DNA of 64,000 bases, taken from assembly GCF_015291645.1 (NCBI RefSeq), contig NZ_CP030055.1, positions 4,092,001 through 4,156,000 of the forward strand, given 5' to 3'. Position 1 is the first letter of the stretch; each line of letters begins with the position of its first letter. Source of the stretch: Bradyrhizobium sp. CCBAU 53340. GTDB lineage: Bacteria; Pseudomonadota; Alphaproteobacteria; Rhizobiales; Xanthobacteraceae. The position numbers were made by a program, and so were the translations under genes. Shown here piece by piece: positions 45,516 through 54,468 of the stretch. The notes beneath the pieces are model-generated. The model ran no database searches, was not told the origin of the DNA, and saw nothing but the letters and a program-made list of their open reading frames with translations.

Positions 45516-47366
45516 ATGCCAGCCTATCGCTCCCGCACCACCACCCACGGCCGCAACATGGCGGGCGCCCGCGGCCTCTGGCGCGCGACGGGCATGAAGG
45601 ATGCGGATTTCGGCAAGCCGATCATCGCGGTCGTCAACTCCTTCACCCAGTTCGTGCCCGGCCACGTCCACCTCAAGGACCTCGGCCAGCTGGTGGCCCG
45701 CGAGATCGAGCAGGCCGGCGGCGTCGCCAAGGAGTTCAACACCATCGCGGTCGACGACGGCATCGCCATGGGCCATGACGGCATGCTCTACAGCCTGCCG
45801 TCGCGAGAGCTGATCGCCGACAGCGTCGAGTACATGGCGAACGCGCATTGCGCCGACGGCCTCGTCTGCATCTCCAACTGCGACAAGATCACGCCCGGCA
45901 TGCTGATGGCAGCGCTCAGGCTCAACATCCCCGCCGTGTTCGTCTCGGGAGGCCCGATGGAGGCCGGCAAGGTCAAGCTGCAGGGCAAGACCAAGGCCGT
46001 CGACCTCATCGACGCCATGGTCGCCGCGGCCGATTCCAAGGTCAGCGACGACGACGTCAAGGTGATCGAGCGCTCGGCGTGTCCGACCTGCGGCTCCTGC
46101 TCGGGCATGTTCACTGCCAACTCCATGAACTGCCTGACCGAGGCGCTCGGCCTCGCGTTGCCCGGCAACGGTTCGGTGGTCGCCACCCATGCCGACCGCA
46201 AGCGCCTGTTCGTCGAAGCCGGCCACACCATCGTCGATATCGTCCGCCGCTATTACGAGCAGGACGACGCCAGCGTGCTCCCGCGCAACATCGCCAACTT
46301 CAAGGCATTCGAGAACGCGATGACGCTCGACATCGCCATGGGCGGCTCGACCAACACCGTGTTGCATCTTTTGGCCGCCGCCCACGAAGGGCAGGTGGAG
46401 TTCACCATGCAGGACATCGACCGGCTGTCGCGCCGCGTGCCCGTGCTGTGCAAGGTGGCACCATCGGTGGCCGACGTGCATGTCGAGGACGTGCATCGCG
46501 CCGGCGGCATCATGGGCATCCTCGGCGAGCTCGACCGCGCCGGCCTGATCGACACGTCGGTCTCGACCGTGCACGCCCCGACCATGAACGAGGCGCTGGA
46601 GCGCTGGGACATCATGCGCTCCAAGAGCGAGGCTGTCCGCACCTTCTATCGCGCTTCGCCGGGCGGCATTCCGACCCAGGTCGCCTTCAGCCAGGAGCGT
46701 CGCTACGACGAGCTCGATGCCGATCGCGAGAAGGGCGTGGTGCGCGATCTCGCGCATGCCTTCAGCAAGGACGGCGGCCTTGCCGTGCTCTACGGCAACC
46801 TCGCGCAGGACGGCTGCATCGTGAAGACCGCGGGCGTCGATTCTTCGATCCTGAAATTCTCCGGCCCCGCGCGCGTGTTCGAGAGCCAGGACGCGGCCGT
46901 CGAAGGCATTCTGGGCGGCAAGGTCGTGGCCGGTGAGGTCGTGGTCATCATCTATGAAGGCCCGCGCGGCGGCCCCGGCATGCAGGAGATGCTGTATCCG
47001 ACCAGCTATCTGAAATCGATGGGCCTCGGCAAAGCCTGCGCGCTCGTCACCGACGGCCGCTTCTCCGGCGGCTCCTCGGGCCTGTCGATCGGCCACCTGT
47101 CGCCGGAAGCCGCCGAAGGCGGCAATATCGGCCTCGTGCGCACCGGCGATGTCATCGCCATCGACATCCCGAACCGCAGCATCACGCTGGAGGTCTCCGA
47201 CGAGGAGCTCGCCAAGCGCCGCGCCGCGGAAGAGGCGAAGGGCGATGCCGCCTGGCAGGCCGTGGGTCGCAAGCGCAACGTCTCGACCGCGCTGCAGGCC
47301 TATGCAGCCCTCACCACCAGCGCCGCGCGCGGTGCCGTGCGCGAGGTGAAGCGGCGCACGAAGTAA
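45516..47366 (+). CDS. ilvD: Dihydroxy-acid dehydratase
   Basis: A 616-residue Fe-S enzyme of valine, leucine and isoleucine synthesis, dehydrating 2,3-dihydroxy acids to 2-keto acids. The start [20 protein letters not shown] and the cluster cysteines in [15 protein letters not shown] and [20 protein letters not shown] are diagnostic, as is [17 protein letters not shown] near the C-terminus. Length equals the E. coli enzyme. GAGGACGG precedes the start. Monocistronic. Confidence 0.96.
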   Translation: MPAYRSRTTTHGRNMAGARGLWRATGMKDADFGKPIIAVVNSFTQFVPGHVHLKDLGQLVAREIEQAGGVAKEFNTIAVDDGIAMGHDGMLYSLPSRELIADSVEYMANAHCADGLVCISNCDKITPGMLMAALRLNIPAVFVSGGPMEAGKVKLQGKTKAVDLIDAMVAAADSKVSDDDVKVIERSACPTCGSCSGMFTANSMNCLTEALGLALPGNGSVVATHADRKRLFVEAGHTIVDIVRRYYEQDDASVLPRNIANFKAFENAMTLDIAMGGSTNTVLHLLAAAHEGQVEFTMQDIDRLSRRVPVLCKVAPSVADVHVEDVHRAGGIMGILGELDRAGLIDTSVSTVHAPTMNEALERWDIMRSKSEAVRTFYRASPGGIPTQVAFSQERRYDELDADREKGVVRDLAHAFSKDGGLAVLYGNLAQDGCIVKTAGVDSSILKFSGPARVFESQDAAVEGILGGKVVAGEVVVIIYEGPRGGPGMQEMLYPTSYLKSMGLGKACALVTDGRFSGGSSGLSIGHLSPEAAEGGNIGLVRTGDVIAIDIPNRSITLEVSDEELAKRRAAEEAKGDAAWQAVGRKRNVSTALQAYAALTTSAARGAVREVKRRTK

Positions 47367-47415
47367 GCGAGGCGATGCGGCCGTCGCGCATGGCGCGTGC
47401 ATAGTCAAAAGTTCT

Positions 47416-47441
47416 GAACGGCCGGCGAAAGCCGGCTGTTC
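47416..47441 (+). terminator. Hairpin after ilvD
   Basis: GAAC-g-GCCGGC-gaaa-GCCGGC-t-GTTC forms a 10-bp stem, 50 bp after the ilvD stop; no T run follows. Confidence 0.55.
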
Positions 47442-47544
47442 GCATTAAGGATGCCTCGACGAACTTCGGCAAGGCAAGGTTTTGCGGCGTATACTGCCCG
47501 CGACCTTCGCAAATCCATTTTCGGGCAACTGGGGCACCATCAAT

Positions 47545-47919
47545 ATGTCTCGTACTTTTGCTGTCGTTTTCTCAACTGCCGTCGCCGCGATTTCCATGAC
47601 GGGTGCAGCCTCCGCCGGCTGCTACAATTGCTACGCACCGCCGCCGTGCACGACCTGCTATCAGCAGCAATACGTTCCGCCGCAATACCGCACTGTCGAC
47701 GAGACAGTGATGGTGTCGCCGGGCTCCGTCGTCGCGCACCGCACGCCGGCGCAGTACCGCACCGTGATGGTGCCGCAGACCGTGATGGTGGCGCCGCCCG
47801 CCGTCCAGTACGAGCGTATCCCGCCGCAATACGCCACGCGCCAGCGCGTCGAGATGGTGTCGCCGGGCTATTCCTATTACGCGCCCGTGCAGCCGGCTTG
47901 CGGCCATTGCGGCTACTGA
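47545..47919 (+). CDS. Small secreted Tyr/Pro/Cys-rich repeat protein
   Basis: A 124-residue exported protein. A signal peptide (SRTFAVVFSTAVAAISMTGA ending ASA) is followed by a Cys-rich segment CYNCYAPPPCTTCYQQQYVP and three to four copies of a PPQYRTV/PAQYRTVMVP-like repeat, ending in PACGHCGY. Proteins of this type are common in Bradyrhizobium and are probably cell-surface or envelope associated. No enzymatic motif. Confidence 0.72.
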   Translation: MSRTFAVVFSTAVAAISMTGAASAGCYNCYAPPPCTTCYQQQYVPPQYRTVDETVMVSPGSVVAHRTPAQYRTVMVPQTVMVAPPAVQYERIPPQYATRQRVEMVSPGYSYYAPVQPACGHCGY

Positions 47920-47959
47920 GCCGACGCGGGTCACACCAAGCGCAACAAGCCAACGATTG

Positions 47960-47991
47960 CGCGGCGTCATCAGGGCGCCGCGTTTTCTTTT
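47960..47991 (+). terminator. Rho-independent terminator
   Basis: CGCGGCG / CGCCGCG stem followed by TTTTCTTTT, 40 bp after the small secreted protein gene. Confidence 0.85.
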
Positions 47992-48199
47992 GCGGCAAGC
48001 CAAACACAGCCCGGGCATGGAGGCGAACCCAACCGGGCCTCCCAGTCGCGAGTGTCCTGGGTCGCTAGTCCTGCCTGAGGCGAGGAACAGGCTGACGCGC
48101 GCCCGACAGATCCGTTCCCCGACAAAGCTTCCAGGCCCGCAGCCAACTTCGCGTTGCCTTGCGCTGTCGACTGCGTTAAGCGACAGCCATTCCGGACTT

Positions 48200-48289
48200 G
48201 GAAGGGTGGCCGAGTGGTTTAAGGCACCGGTCTTGAAAACCGGCGTGCCCGCAAGGGTACCGTGGGTTCGAATCCCACCCCTTCCGCCA
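48200..48289 (+). tRNA. tRNA-Ser (anticodon UGA)
   Basis: A 90-nt class II tRNA gene. The acceptor stem is GGAAGGG / CCCTTCC, the D-arm GCCGAGTGGTTTAAGGC, and the anticodon loop CTTGAAA with anticodon TGA (reads UCA). The long variable arm GTGCCCGCAAGGGTAC is typical of serine tRNAs, the T-arm is GTGGGTTCGAATCCCAC, and CCA is encoded. Its 3' end is the probable attachment site for the integrase encoded next to it. Confidence 0.97.
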
Positions 48290-48449
48290 GTATATTGTTC
48301 TCCACTGTTCGCAGTCGTTCGAACTCCACAGCAAAATCAGTGGCTTACGCCGAAGAGCTGTACTTCGCGGTTCCCCGGTGTTCCCCTTAATCGGCTCGCT
48401 GACCGTAGCTTTAGACCGTGGGTTCGGAGGACGGTTTCCTGGAGGAATA

Positions 48450-49679
48450 ATGGCTGGAAAACTCAAACCACTCGACGTCGATCGCCAAACCAAGCCCGGC
48501 AAATACGCCGACGGCGGTGGGCTTTATTTGATCGTTACAGGACCAACTTCGAAAAGCTGGTCGTACCGGTTCTGGAAGGATGGCAAGGAGCGTTGGCACG
48601 GTCTTGGCTCCTTGAAGGATGTGTCGTTAAAGGACGCGCGACTGGCACGCGATGCTGCGCGGCTGCGCGTGAAGGGGGATCGCAGCACCGCCGGCGTGGA
48701 CATCGTGCAGGAGCGGCGACAGGCGCGCGAAGAGGCGAAAGCCGTCGAGGCCAAGGTCGTCATGCCAACGTTCGAGGAGTGCGCGGAAGCTTACATCCGG
48801 GCGAACTGGTCGACCTGGAGCAAGAAGCATCGCGATCAGTGGCCGTCTTCTCTCAAGCGCTACGCTTATTCCACCATCGGCAAGCTGACGATCCCGGAGA
48901 TCAAGCCGAGCCACATCCACGATTTGCTGAAGCCAATCTGGGTGGAAAAACGGGAGACCGCGAACCGGGTCCGCGGCCGGATCGAAACGATTATCGCGAA
49001 GAACGTCGATATCGACGATCCAGACTTTCGTAATCCGGCGGAGTTGACGAGGCAATTGCGCGAGAAGCTGCCGAAGCGCGCCAAGCGGGTTGTCCGCCAT
49101 CATCCGGCTTTGCCTTACAGCGAGGCGCCAGCGTTCATGAAACTCCTTGCTGGCGCACCCGGAATAGCCGCCGCAATGCTACGCTTCTTAATTTTCACAG
49201 CTTGCCGGACGAACGAGGCGGTCGAAGCGCGCTGGTTGGAGATCGATCGTCCAAGCTCGACTTGGAAGATCCCGGGAGAGCGAATGAAGATGGACCAAGA
49301 CCACTACGCTCCTTTGACGAATCCCGCGTTGGCGGTCCTCGATGAGATGCGAGACGGCCGTCAAGGCGAACTGATCTTCACAAATCCCGAAGGCGGGACA
49401 TTCTCCGAGAACGCGATGCTCGCGGTACTCGATCGTCTTGGCTACGGGCACGTGACAGTGCACGGTTTCCGGTCGACCTTCGCAACTTGGGCTGAGGAAT
49501 GCACCGATTATCCGGACGGCGTACGCGAGGCCGCGTTGGCTCACAAGTACAAGAGTGAAACCACTGCAGCTTATCAGCGAGGCCAAAAGTTGGAGAAGCG
49601 CCGGGCGTTGATGAAGGATTGGGCCACGTTTCTGAACGGCGCCAGCGTGGCCCAATTGGATGACCGGAGGACAGGGTAG
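48450..49679 (+). CDS. int: P4-type tyrosine integrase
   Basis: A 409-residue site-specific recombinase. The N-terminal DUF4102-type arm-binding domain is seen as KYADGGGLYLIVTGPTSKSW, followed by the core-binding domain and the catalytic domain with Arg (FTACRTNEAVEARW), HxxR (VHGFRSTFATWAEE), a further His (ALAHKY) and the Tyr nucleophile (TAAYQRG). The start has GGAGG 4 bp upstream. It lies 160 bp from the tRNA-Ser 3' end and reads away from it, a usual layout for integrated elements. Confidence 0.95.
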   Translation: MAGKLKPLDVDRQTKPGKYADGGGLYLIVTGPTSKSWSYRFWKDGKERWHGLGSLKDVSLKDARLARDAARLRVKGDRSTAGVDIVQERRQAREEAKAVEAKVVMPTFEECAEAYIRANWSTWSKKHRDQWPSSLKRYAYSTIGKLTIPEIKPSHIHDLLKPIWVEKRETANRVRGRIETIIAKNVDIDDPDFRNPAELTRQLREKLPKRAKRVVRHHPALPYSEAPAFMKLLAGAPGIAAAMLRFLIFTACRTNEAVEARWLEIDRPSSTWKIPGERMKMDQDHYAPLTNPALAVLDEMRDGRQGELIFTNPEGGTFSENAMLAVLDRLGYGHVTVHGFRSTFATWAEECTDYPDGVREAALAHKYKSETTAAYQRGQKLEKRRALMKDWATFLNGASVAQLDDRRTG

Positions 49680-49778
49680 GGCGCCCGCTCTGCTCCAAGA
49701 AGCTGACATTGCAAGCGTTCGGCAAATGGTCGGCTGAGGGCCAAGAAGAGACTCATGCGCCACAGCAGATCAACACCT

Positions 49779-50758
49779 CTATTCGATCACCTCGTCGGCG
49801 CTGGCGAGCAGCGTCGGCGGCACGGTGAGATTGAGCGCCTTTGCTGTATTCAGGTTGATGATCAGTTGGAATTTGGTCGGCAACTGCACCGGCAGATCGG
49901 CGGGCGAGGCACCGCGAAGTATCTTATCCACGTAGGATGCGGAGCGTCGAAAGAGGTCCTCGATATCTGGCGCATAAGAAATCAGGGAACCGCTTTGAGA
50001 GATGCCGGCAACCACCGGGATACGAAACTGCAGCGCCTTTTCGTTAATCAGGACCCGATTTACGGTTAAAAAGGCATCGCTCATCAGAACGAGGCCGTCG
50101 TCTCGATCCCTTGTTGCGAACGCCTCCTCGATGTCGGCAACGTTGCCAACCGGCAGTGGGATCGGCGTCACGTCGGCGGCCCTTGCCGCCGCTTCGAATG
50201 GCTTCCAGTAATAGTCAAAATAGGTAGCAATCGCCGGATTGAACATGAGCCAGCCCGCTTTGTGCGAGGAGCTACCTCTTTCAGGAGCTCAAGCCATTTT
50301 CCCCCGATCGAACCCTCGACATTGATAAAGCCGGTAATATTGCCGCCGGGTCGGGGTAGGCTGGCCACGAAGCCACTACCGACCGGATCGGAAACGGTCA
50401 CAAAGACCACCGGGATAATGCTCGTTTCGCGCTGCATGGCCGCAGTGGCGGATGTGGAGGTAGTCAGGATTACATCGGGGTTGAGGCCAACCAATTCCTT
50501 CGCGAAGGCTCGGTTTCTGTCGGCGTCTCCCGCTCCATAACGAAAGTCGATTGTGACGTCGCGATCCGGCGTCCAGCCCAAATCGGCGAGCACCTTCAAA
50601 AAAGCGGCAACACGGCGTTGGGTGGCCGGATCATCCTCGGCGAATCCTATGAGAGCTCCGATCCGCCGCATGCGCTTCGCCGCCTGCTGCGCACGCGCGA
50701 CAAACGGCCAAGTCGCCGCTGCGCTACCGAGCGCCATGATGAACTTGCGCCGTTGCAT
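49779..50758 (-). pseudogene. PF04392-type ABC substrate-binding protein, frameshifted
   Basis: Two overlapping minus-strand frames together make one binding protein. The first (from 50758) has a Tat-like start MQRRKFIMALGSAAATWPFV, then YGAGDADRNRAFAKELVGLN and PRPGGNITGFINVEGSIGG; it runs out of frame near 50252. The second (to 49779) continues with MFNPAIATYFDYYWKPFEAA and ends LNLTVPPTLLASADEVIE, the normal family end. A single missing base explains the break. The family is greatly expanded in Bradyrhizobium. Either a decayed gene or a sequencing error. Confidence 0.8.
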
Positions 50759-50987
50759 GCGCCTCCCTGAGGGCAGGTCTCGTCCAGTGCCTAGAGCCTA
50801 GCACTTTGGAGAAGGGGGCGCGGTGAGAAATGGCCCCCAACCGGCCTCAGACGCAATTAGGCGCGATGTCTCAGATGGGTCAACGGCGCCGTTTTGACCA
50901 GCGGTGCTTTACGCCCGACCCCGGACATCTCGCCGCAACGCAAAGGAAGCGAAGGGCCACAAGGCGACATGGCGATGTACGTCCGTA

Positions 50988-52520
50988 CTAAATCTGCGCT
51001 CTACGAAGGCTGCTGGCCATGTCCTCTGCCCATGCCGGATTATGGGTTCTAAGCGGTGTCAGTACGTCGTCGGGCTGTGTTACATCGCCGGCCATCTGGC
51101 GCGCGCAGCGTCGTGCTTCGTCCCACTTTCCCAGCTGCGCATAGCAGCAGACGAGCACTTCCAGGCTGGTTCGCCAATTCGGCCGGACTTGTAGAGCGCG
51201 CGCTGCTGTTTCCAGAGCAGCTTCGGCGCGTCCGGAGAAGAGCCTTGCCAGCGCAAGAATGTTGAACCAGACGAAATTCTGGGGATCGTAAGAGCTCAAT
51301 CGGACCCCATATTCAAGTGGTGCGATTGCTTCCGACGAACGTCCGCCGAACAGGAGAGCCATTCCCAAGACGAGATGCCCCAGAGCAAAGCTGGGGCTGA
51401 TTTCAATCGCTTTTCTGGCGGCGCTAATCGACTGCTCGAACTGGCCTGCATACGCGCTGACGATCGCAAGCGAGTAGTGTGCATAGGGGTTTCGTTCGTC
51501 CAGCCGAACCGCCTTTAAAGCCGCTTCCATGCCCTCCTGCAAATCGGCAGCACGATTGTCGGACCAGCCATAAGCAACCAGGCCAGCGCTGACCCGACCG
51601 AGCCAAAGATGCCCTTCTGGAAGTTCGGGATCGAGACTAGCGGCCTGACGAAATAGCTCTCGGGCTTTCAGATGATTCTCGTTAGTGACCTGATGAAAAT
51701 GCCAGGTCCCACGCCTTACTATGTCCCAGGCTGTAATGTTACCGGTATGTCGAGCCGCTGCTTGCGCGCCTTCCGTTTTGAGCAGCTCCGGTTCGATAGC
51801 ACCCGCTACGCGTTCTGCAATTTCGTCTTGAATTGCAAACACCTCGGTCAATTCGAGGTCATAGCGCTCAGCCCAGATGTGCTTTGCTGATGTGGCCTCT
51901 ATCAGCTGTGCAGAAATCCGGATCTTCTGAGCGGACCTGCGGATGCTTCCCTCGATTAAATACTCAACGCCGAGCTCCTGCGCGATCTGCTTTGCGTCAA
52001 GCGATTTGTGCTTGTAGGTAAAGCTTGAGTTGCGTGCGATGACGAAAAGCCAGCGAAACCGCGTCAGTGCCGTAATGATATCCTCGGTGATACCATCGGC
52101 GAGATATTCTTGTTCCTTTTCGCCACTCAAATTCAGGAACGGCAGAACAGCAATCGAAGGCCGATGCTCAGCCGCGAACGTCTTCGCCTCAGCGATCTGT
52201 TGCATTGGCTCCGTCGCCGGCCCGACGAACCGATAGCCGACCCGTGGAACCGTGGTGATCCAATCTCCCCCTTCTGCAGTAGGCCCTAGTTGCTTTCTCA
52301 GCGCGGCGATCTGAACCGAAAGGTTGCTCTCCTCGACCGCCGTGTCGCCCCAGGCCGCCTGCATCAATTCGTCTTTTGTCAGCACTCGACCGGGTGAGCC
52401 AAGCAGCGCCTCAAGCAACCGAAAACCTTTGCTGCTGATTGCTACGGGCCGGCCCTCTCGAAAAAGGACTCCTCGTTGCAGATCAATAGCAAACGGGCCG
52501 AAGGCGAAATCTGTAGACAT
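50988..52520 (-). CDS. Winged-helix (OmpR/CadC-type) regulator with TolB-like and TPR domains
   Basis: A 510-residue cytoplasmic protein. Residues 1-100 form an OmpR-type DNA-binding winged helix (SKGFRLLEALLGSPGRVLTK, then WITTVPRVGYRF). Residues about 115-240 match the adenylate-cyclase-associated TolB-like segment (SIAVLPFLNLSGEKEQEYLA, DGITEDIITALTRFRW). The rest consists of tetratricopeptide repeats. Such proteins act as one-component regulators in Rhizobiales. The cupin gene is divergent, with 117 bp between starts, and may be its target. Confidence 0.88.
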   Translation of the reverse strand: MSTDFAFGPFAIDLQRGVLFREGRPVAISSKGFRLLEALLGSPGRVLTKDELMQAAWGDTAVEESNLSVQIAALRKQLGPTAEGGDWITTVPRVGYRFVGPATEPMQQIAEAKTFAAEHRPSIAVLPFLNLSGEKEQEYLADGITEDIITALTRFRWLFVIARNSSFTYKHKSLDAKQIAQELGVEYLIEGSIRRSAQKIRISAQLIEATSAKHIWAERYDLELTEVFAIQDEIAERVAGAIEPELLKTEGAQAAARHTGNITAWDIVRRGTWHFHQVTNENHLKARELFRQAASLDPELPEGHLWLGRVSAGLVAYGWSDNRAADLQEGMEAALKAVRLDERNPYAHYSLAIVSAYAGQFEQSISAARKAIEISPSFALGHLVLGMALLFGGRSSEAIAPLEYGVRLSSYDPQNFVWFNILALARLFSGRAEAALETAARALQVRPNWRTSLEVLVCCYAQLGKWDEARRCARQMAGDVTQPDDVLTPLRTHNPAWAEDMASSLRRAQI

Positions 52521-52637
52521 GCCGCGAGACTAGCTGGTTTTGCAAACTTTCGGAACATTTCGGCCTGGCGTTCAAGACTTTTCGGAAGCTGATGACGAAA
52601 TTTACGCGCGTGGATCTGTTCACCAAAGGAGGGTTCG

Positions 52638-53084
52638 ATGACGGTCCTTGAAGCCACACAAAGCAACAGCAATGCGATTGCTGCAGCGCAGAAAGCCTCG
52701 GTCGTCAAGAGTGGCGCGGGCTACCGCGCAGAGCAAGGCAGCGATTACCAGCCCGGAGTGAGTGCAGAAACAGTGGGCTCACAATCGCTCTGGCTCGGGA
52801 TGATCACGCTTCCGGCCGGGCAGCGAACGCTGGCACATGTGCACGAGTGTCACGAAACCGCGCTCTACATGCTCAGCGGCGATGAGATGGAATTGTGGAC
52901 CGGCGACCAACTTCAGCATCGCGACACCGTGCGTCCGGGGGATTACATCTTCATTCCCGCAAACATGCTGCACGTTGCTGTGAACCGAAGCGCACAACCG
53001 GCCGTGTTCATTGGCTCACGCAACGAAGCGACGGCACAGGAAAGTGTCGTCCTACGACCTGAGATGGACCGTAAAGTACCGTAG
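52638..53084 (+). CDS. Cupin-domain protein
   Basis: A 148-residue single-domain cupin: motif 1 HVHECHETALYMLSGDEMEL and motif 2 RPGDYIFIPANMLHVAVNRS. Three His and a Glu give a plausible metal site. The start has GGAGG 6 bp upstream. Divergent from the TPR regulator. Substrate unknown; sequence recalls cupins of unknown function that follow carbonyl or aromatic metabolism genes. Confidence 0.82.
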   Translation: MTVLEATQSNSNAIAAAQKASVVKSGAGYRAEQGSDYQPGVSAETVGSQSLWLGMITLPAGQRTLAHVHECHETALYMLSGDEMELWTGDQLQHRDTVRPGDYIFIPANMLHVAVNRSAQPAVFIGSRNEATAQESVVLRPEMDRKVP

Positions 53085-53129
53085 TAACCTCTTCAGGCTC
53101 CGCTGGATCAGATCCAGCGGGGCTGGTGC

Positions 53130-53245
53130 AGAAGAGAATGTCGGCTCAGGGTCAATCGCGTCGGTTTGACCCTGTCAATGCCGGGTCCGGTTTAGCTCTC
53201 ATCGCCGACATCGACGCGCGGGCCGAGTTTGTCGCGATGGGCCAA
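53130..53245 (+). repeat. Dispersed short element, copy 1 (MSA.GQ type)
   Basis: Contains GGTCAATCGCGTCGGTTTGA, a GCCGACAT block and GCGATGGGCCAA. The same blocks recur in the same order at 56100-56215. Both give the spurious reading MSA-x-GQSRR typical of false genes in Rhizobiales near PF04392 genes. Function unknown. Confidence 0.55.
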
Positions 53246-53280
53246 CAGCGGAAGTCCGGATTCGCGCGCGGGGGCGAGGC

Positions 53281-53583
53281 CTACCTATCAATGGGCGAGA
53301 ATGTGCGCACGACCTCATACATGCCCGGCTCAAATTTCGCGATGGTGAGCGCCTCTTCGAGAAAGGGTAACGGTCCAGGATCCTGGCGCATGGCCTCATA
53401 GTCTTCCGCGCTGCGCCACTGCGCATACATGGTCACCTTCGTGCCGTCGAGGCTCCGATGAAGGGTCGAGGAAACAAAGCCAGGTGCCCGGCTGACTAAT
53501 TCATCGGTCGCGCGCGCAAGCAAATCGAGGAGCCGGTCCTGGTTGGCTGGATTTACTGTGAAGACATTTATTAGGCTGATCAT
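53281..53583 (-). CDS. Antibiotic biosynthesis monooxygenase (ABM) domain protein
   Basis: A 100-residue small ferredoxin-like protein beginning MISLINVFTVNPANQDRLLD. The ABM pattern is seen in FVSSTLHRSLDGTKVTMYAQ, WRSAEDYEAMRQDP and EVVRTFSP. Such dimeric proteins act as cofactor-free oxygenases on quinols or as heme-degrading or unknown stress proteins. The start is the ATG at 53583 behind GAGAGG; the longer frame upstream is remnant sequence. Probably the third gene after amidase and tetR. Confidence 0.85.
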   Translation of the reverse strand: MISLINVFTVNPANQDRLLDLLARATDELVSRAPGFVSSTLHRSLDGTKVTMYAQWRSAEDYEAMRQDPGPLPFLEEALTIAKFEPGMYEVVRTFSPIDR

Positions 53584-53599
53584 GCCGGTTCGGTCCTCT

Positions 53600-53800
53600 C
53601 TTTTGTTGCCTGATGCCTTGCCTATCACGAGGGGGAGTTCCAATAGGACCGTCACCATTTCAGCCTCGCGCCGGATCGACCGCCCGAGGTCGTTGCTGGA
53701 CGCAAATGACGCGCCCCGCGGGATACCGTAGCGATGGGCCAGAAGGAGACATTGCCGGCGGTCGGCTAGTGGGCGTCCGGAGTGTTGGCTCGTTCCGGCG
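53600..53800. other. Degenerate dispersed sequence between tetR and the ABM gene
   Basis: The minus strand reads as decayed coding material (GGCCCATCGCTAC, GGCGCGTCATTTGC), a kind of remnant that recurs in Bradyrhizobium genomes beside PF04392 genes. There is no intact gene. Confidence 0.35.
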
Positions 53801-53848
53801 GTGTGACAAATCTTCCCGCACCGCTCCATTGCTCCAAATTTAGCAAGA

Positions 53849-54421
53849 TCAAACTCTCGCCAACTGCAGCGCGGCCTCAACGCCGCCTTCCAGGATCCGC
53901 TCTGCTTGGATGGTGTCGGGGACGGCCCGCGCAAACTGCAAGGTGCCCACCATGAGGCCGAAGATGGCCGTCGCGCGCCGGTGCTTTTTGACGGAATCTC
54001 TGCCGGGAAGCAGTGCGGCCAGGGCCATGACGTAGCTATGCAGTGCTTTCTCGTAATCTCGCCGGGTGGACAGGGGTTGACGGGCGATTTCCGGAAGCAA
54101 CGCCGCGGAGGGACACCCGTCCGCGGCGCCTTCAAGGTGGGCGCGGTTCAGATATCGGCGGATCGTGCCTTCGAGATCGATGCCCTTAAGCTGATCTTGC
54201 TCAAGGCATAGCTGCTGCTCACCCAGCGCTCTGCCCAGCGCTTCGCGAACAAGCGTGTCCTTGGACTTGAAGTGCGGAGAGAAGGCTCCTTTAGTGAGGC
54301 CGGCCTCGCCCATAATCCCCGCAATTCCCGTGGCGGAGATGCCGTCCCGGCGCATGCACTTCGATGCCACGCCGACAATATGCCGTCGTGTCTCCGCCTT
54401 GTGACCCTTCTCGAAGCGCAT
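53849..54421 (-). CDS. TetR family transcriptional repressor
   Basis: A 190-residue regulator. The DNA-binding domain is clear: RRHIVGVASKCMRRDGISAT, then GEAGLTKGAFSPHFKSKDTL. The C-terminal ligand domain (TetR_C type of the YcdC/NemR-like group) includes the Cys in GAADGCPSAALLPEIA, a residue often redox- or electrophile-sensitive in related repressors such as NemR. It lies 48 bp after the amidase gene and is probably cotranscribed with it. The palindrome at 56012-56027 is a likely operator. Confidence 0.9.
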   Translation of the reverse strand: MRFEKGHKAETRRHIVGVASKCMRRDGISATGIAGIMGEAGLTKGAFSPHFKSKDTLVREALGRALGEQQLCLEQDQLKGIDLEGTIRRYLNRAHLEGAADGCPSAALLPEIARQPLSTRRDYEKALHSYVMALAALLPGRDSVKKHRRATAIFGLMVGTLQFARAVPDTIQAERILEGGVEAALQLARV

Positions 54422-54468
54422 TTTCTCTCAGCTCCACCAATACCCGGCATCCGCTATGGATCATGGCG

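Noticed and set aside
49755..50069. 104-codon frame with the text FDHLVGAGEQRRRHGEIERL
   Set aside because: A well-known type of false gene, the antisense of PF04392 binding-protein ends.
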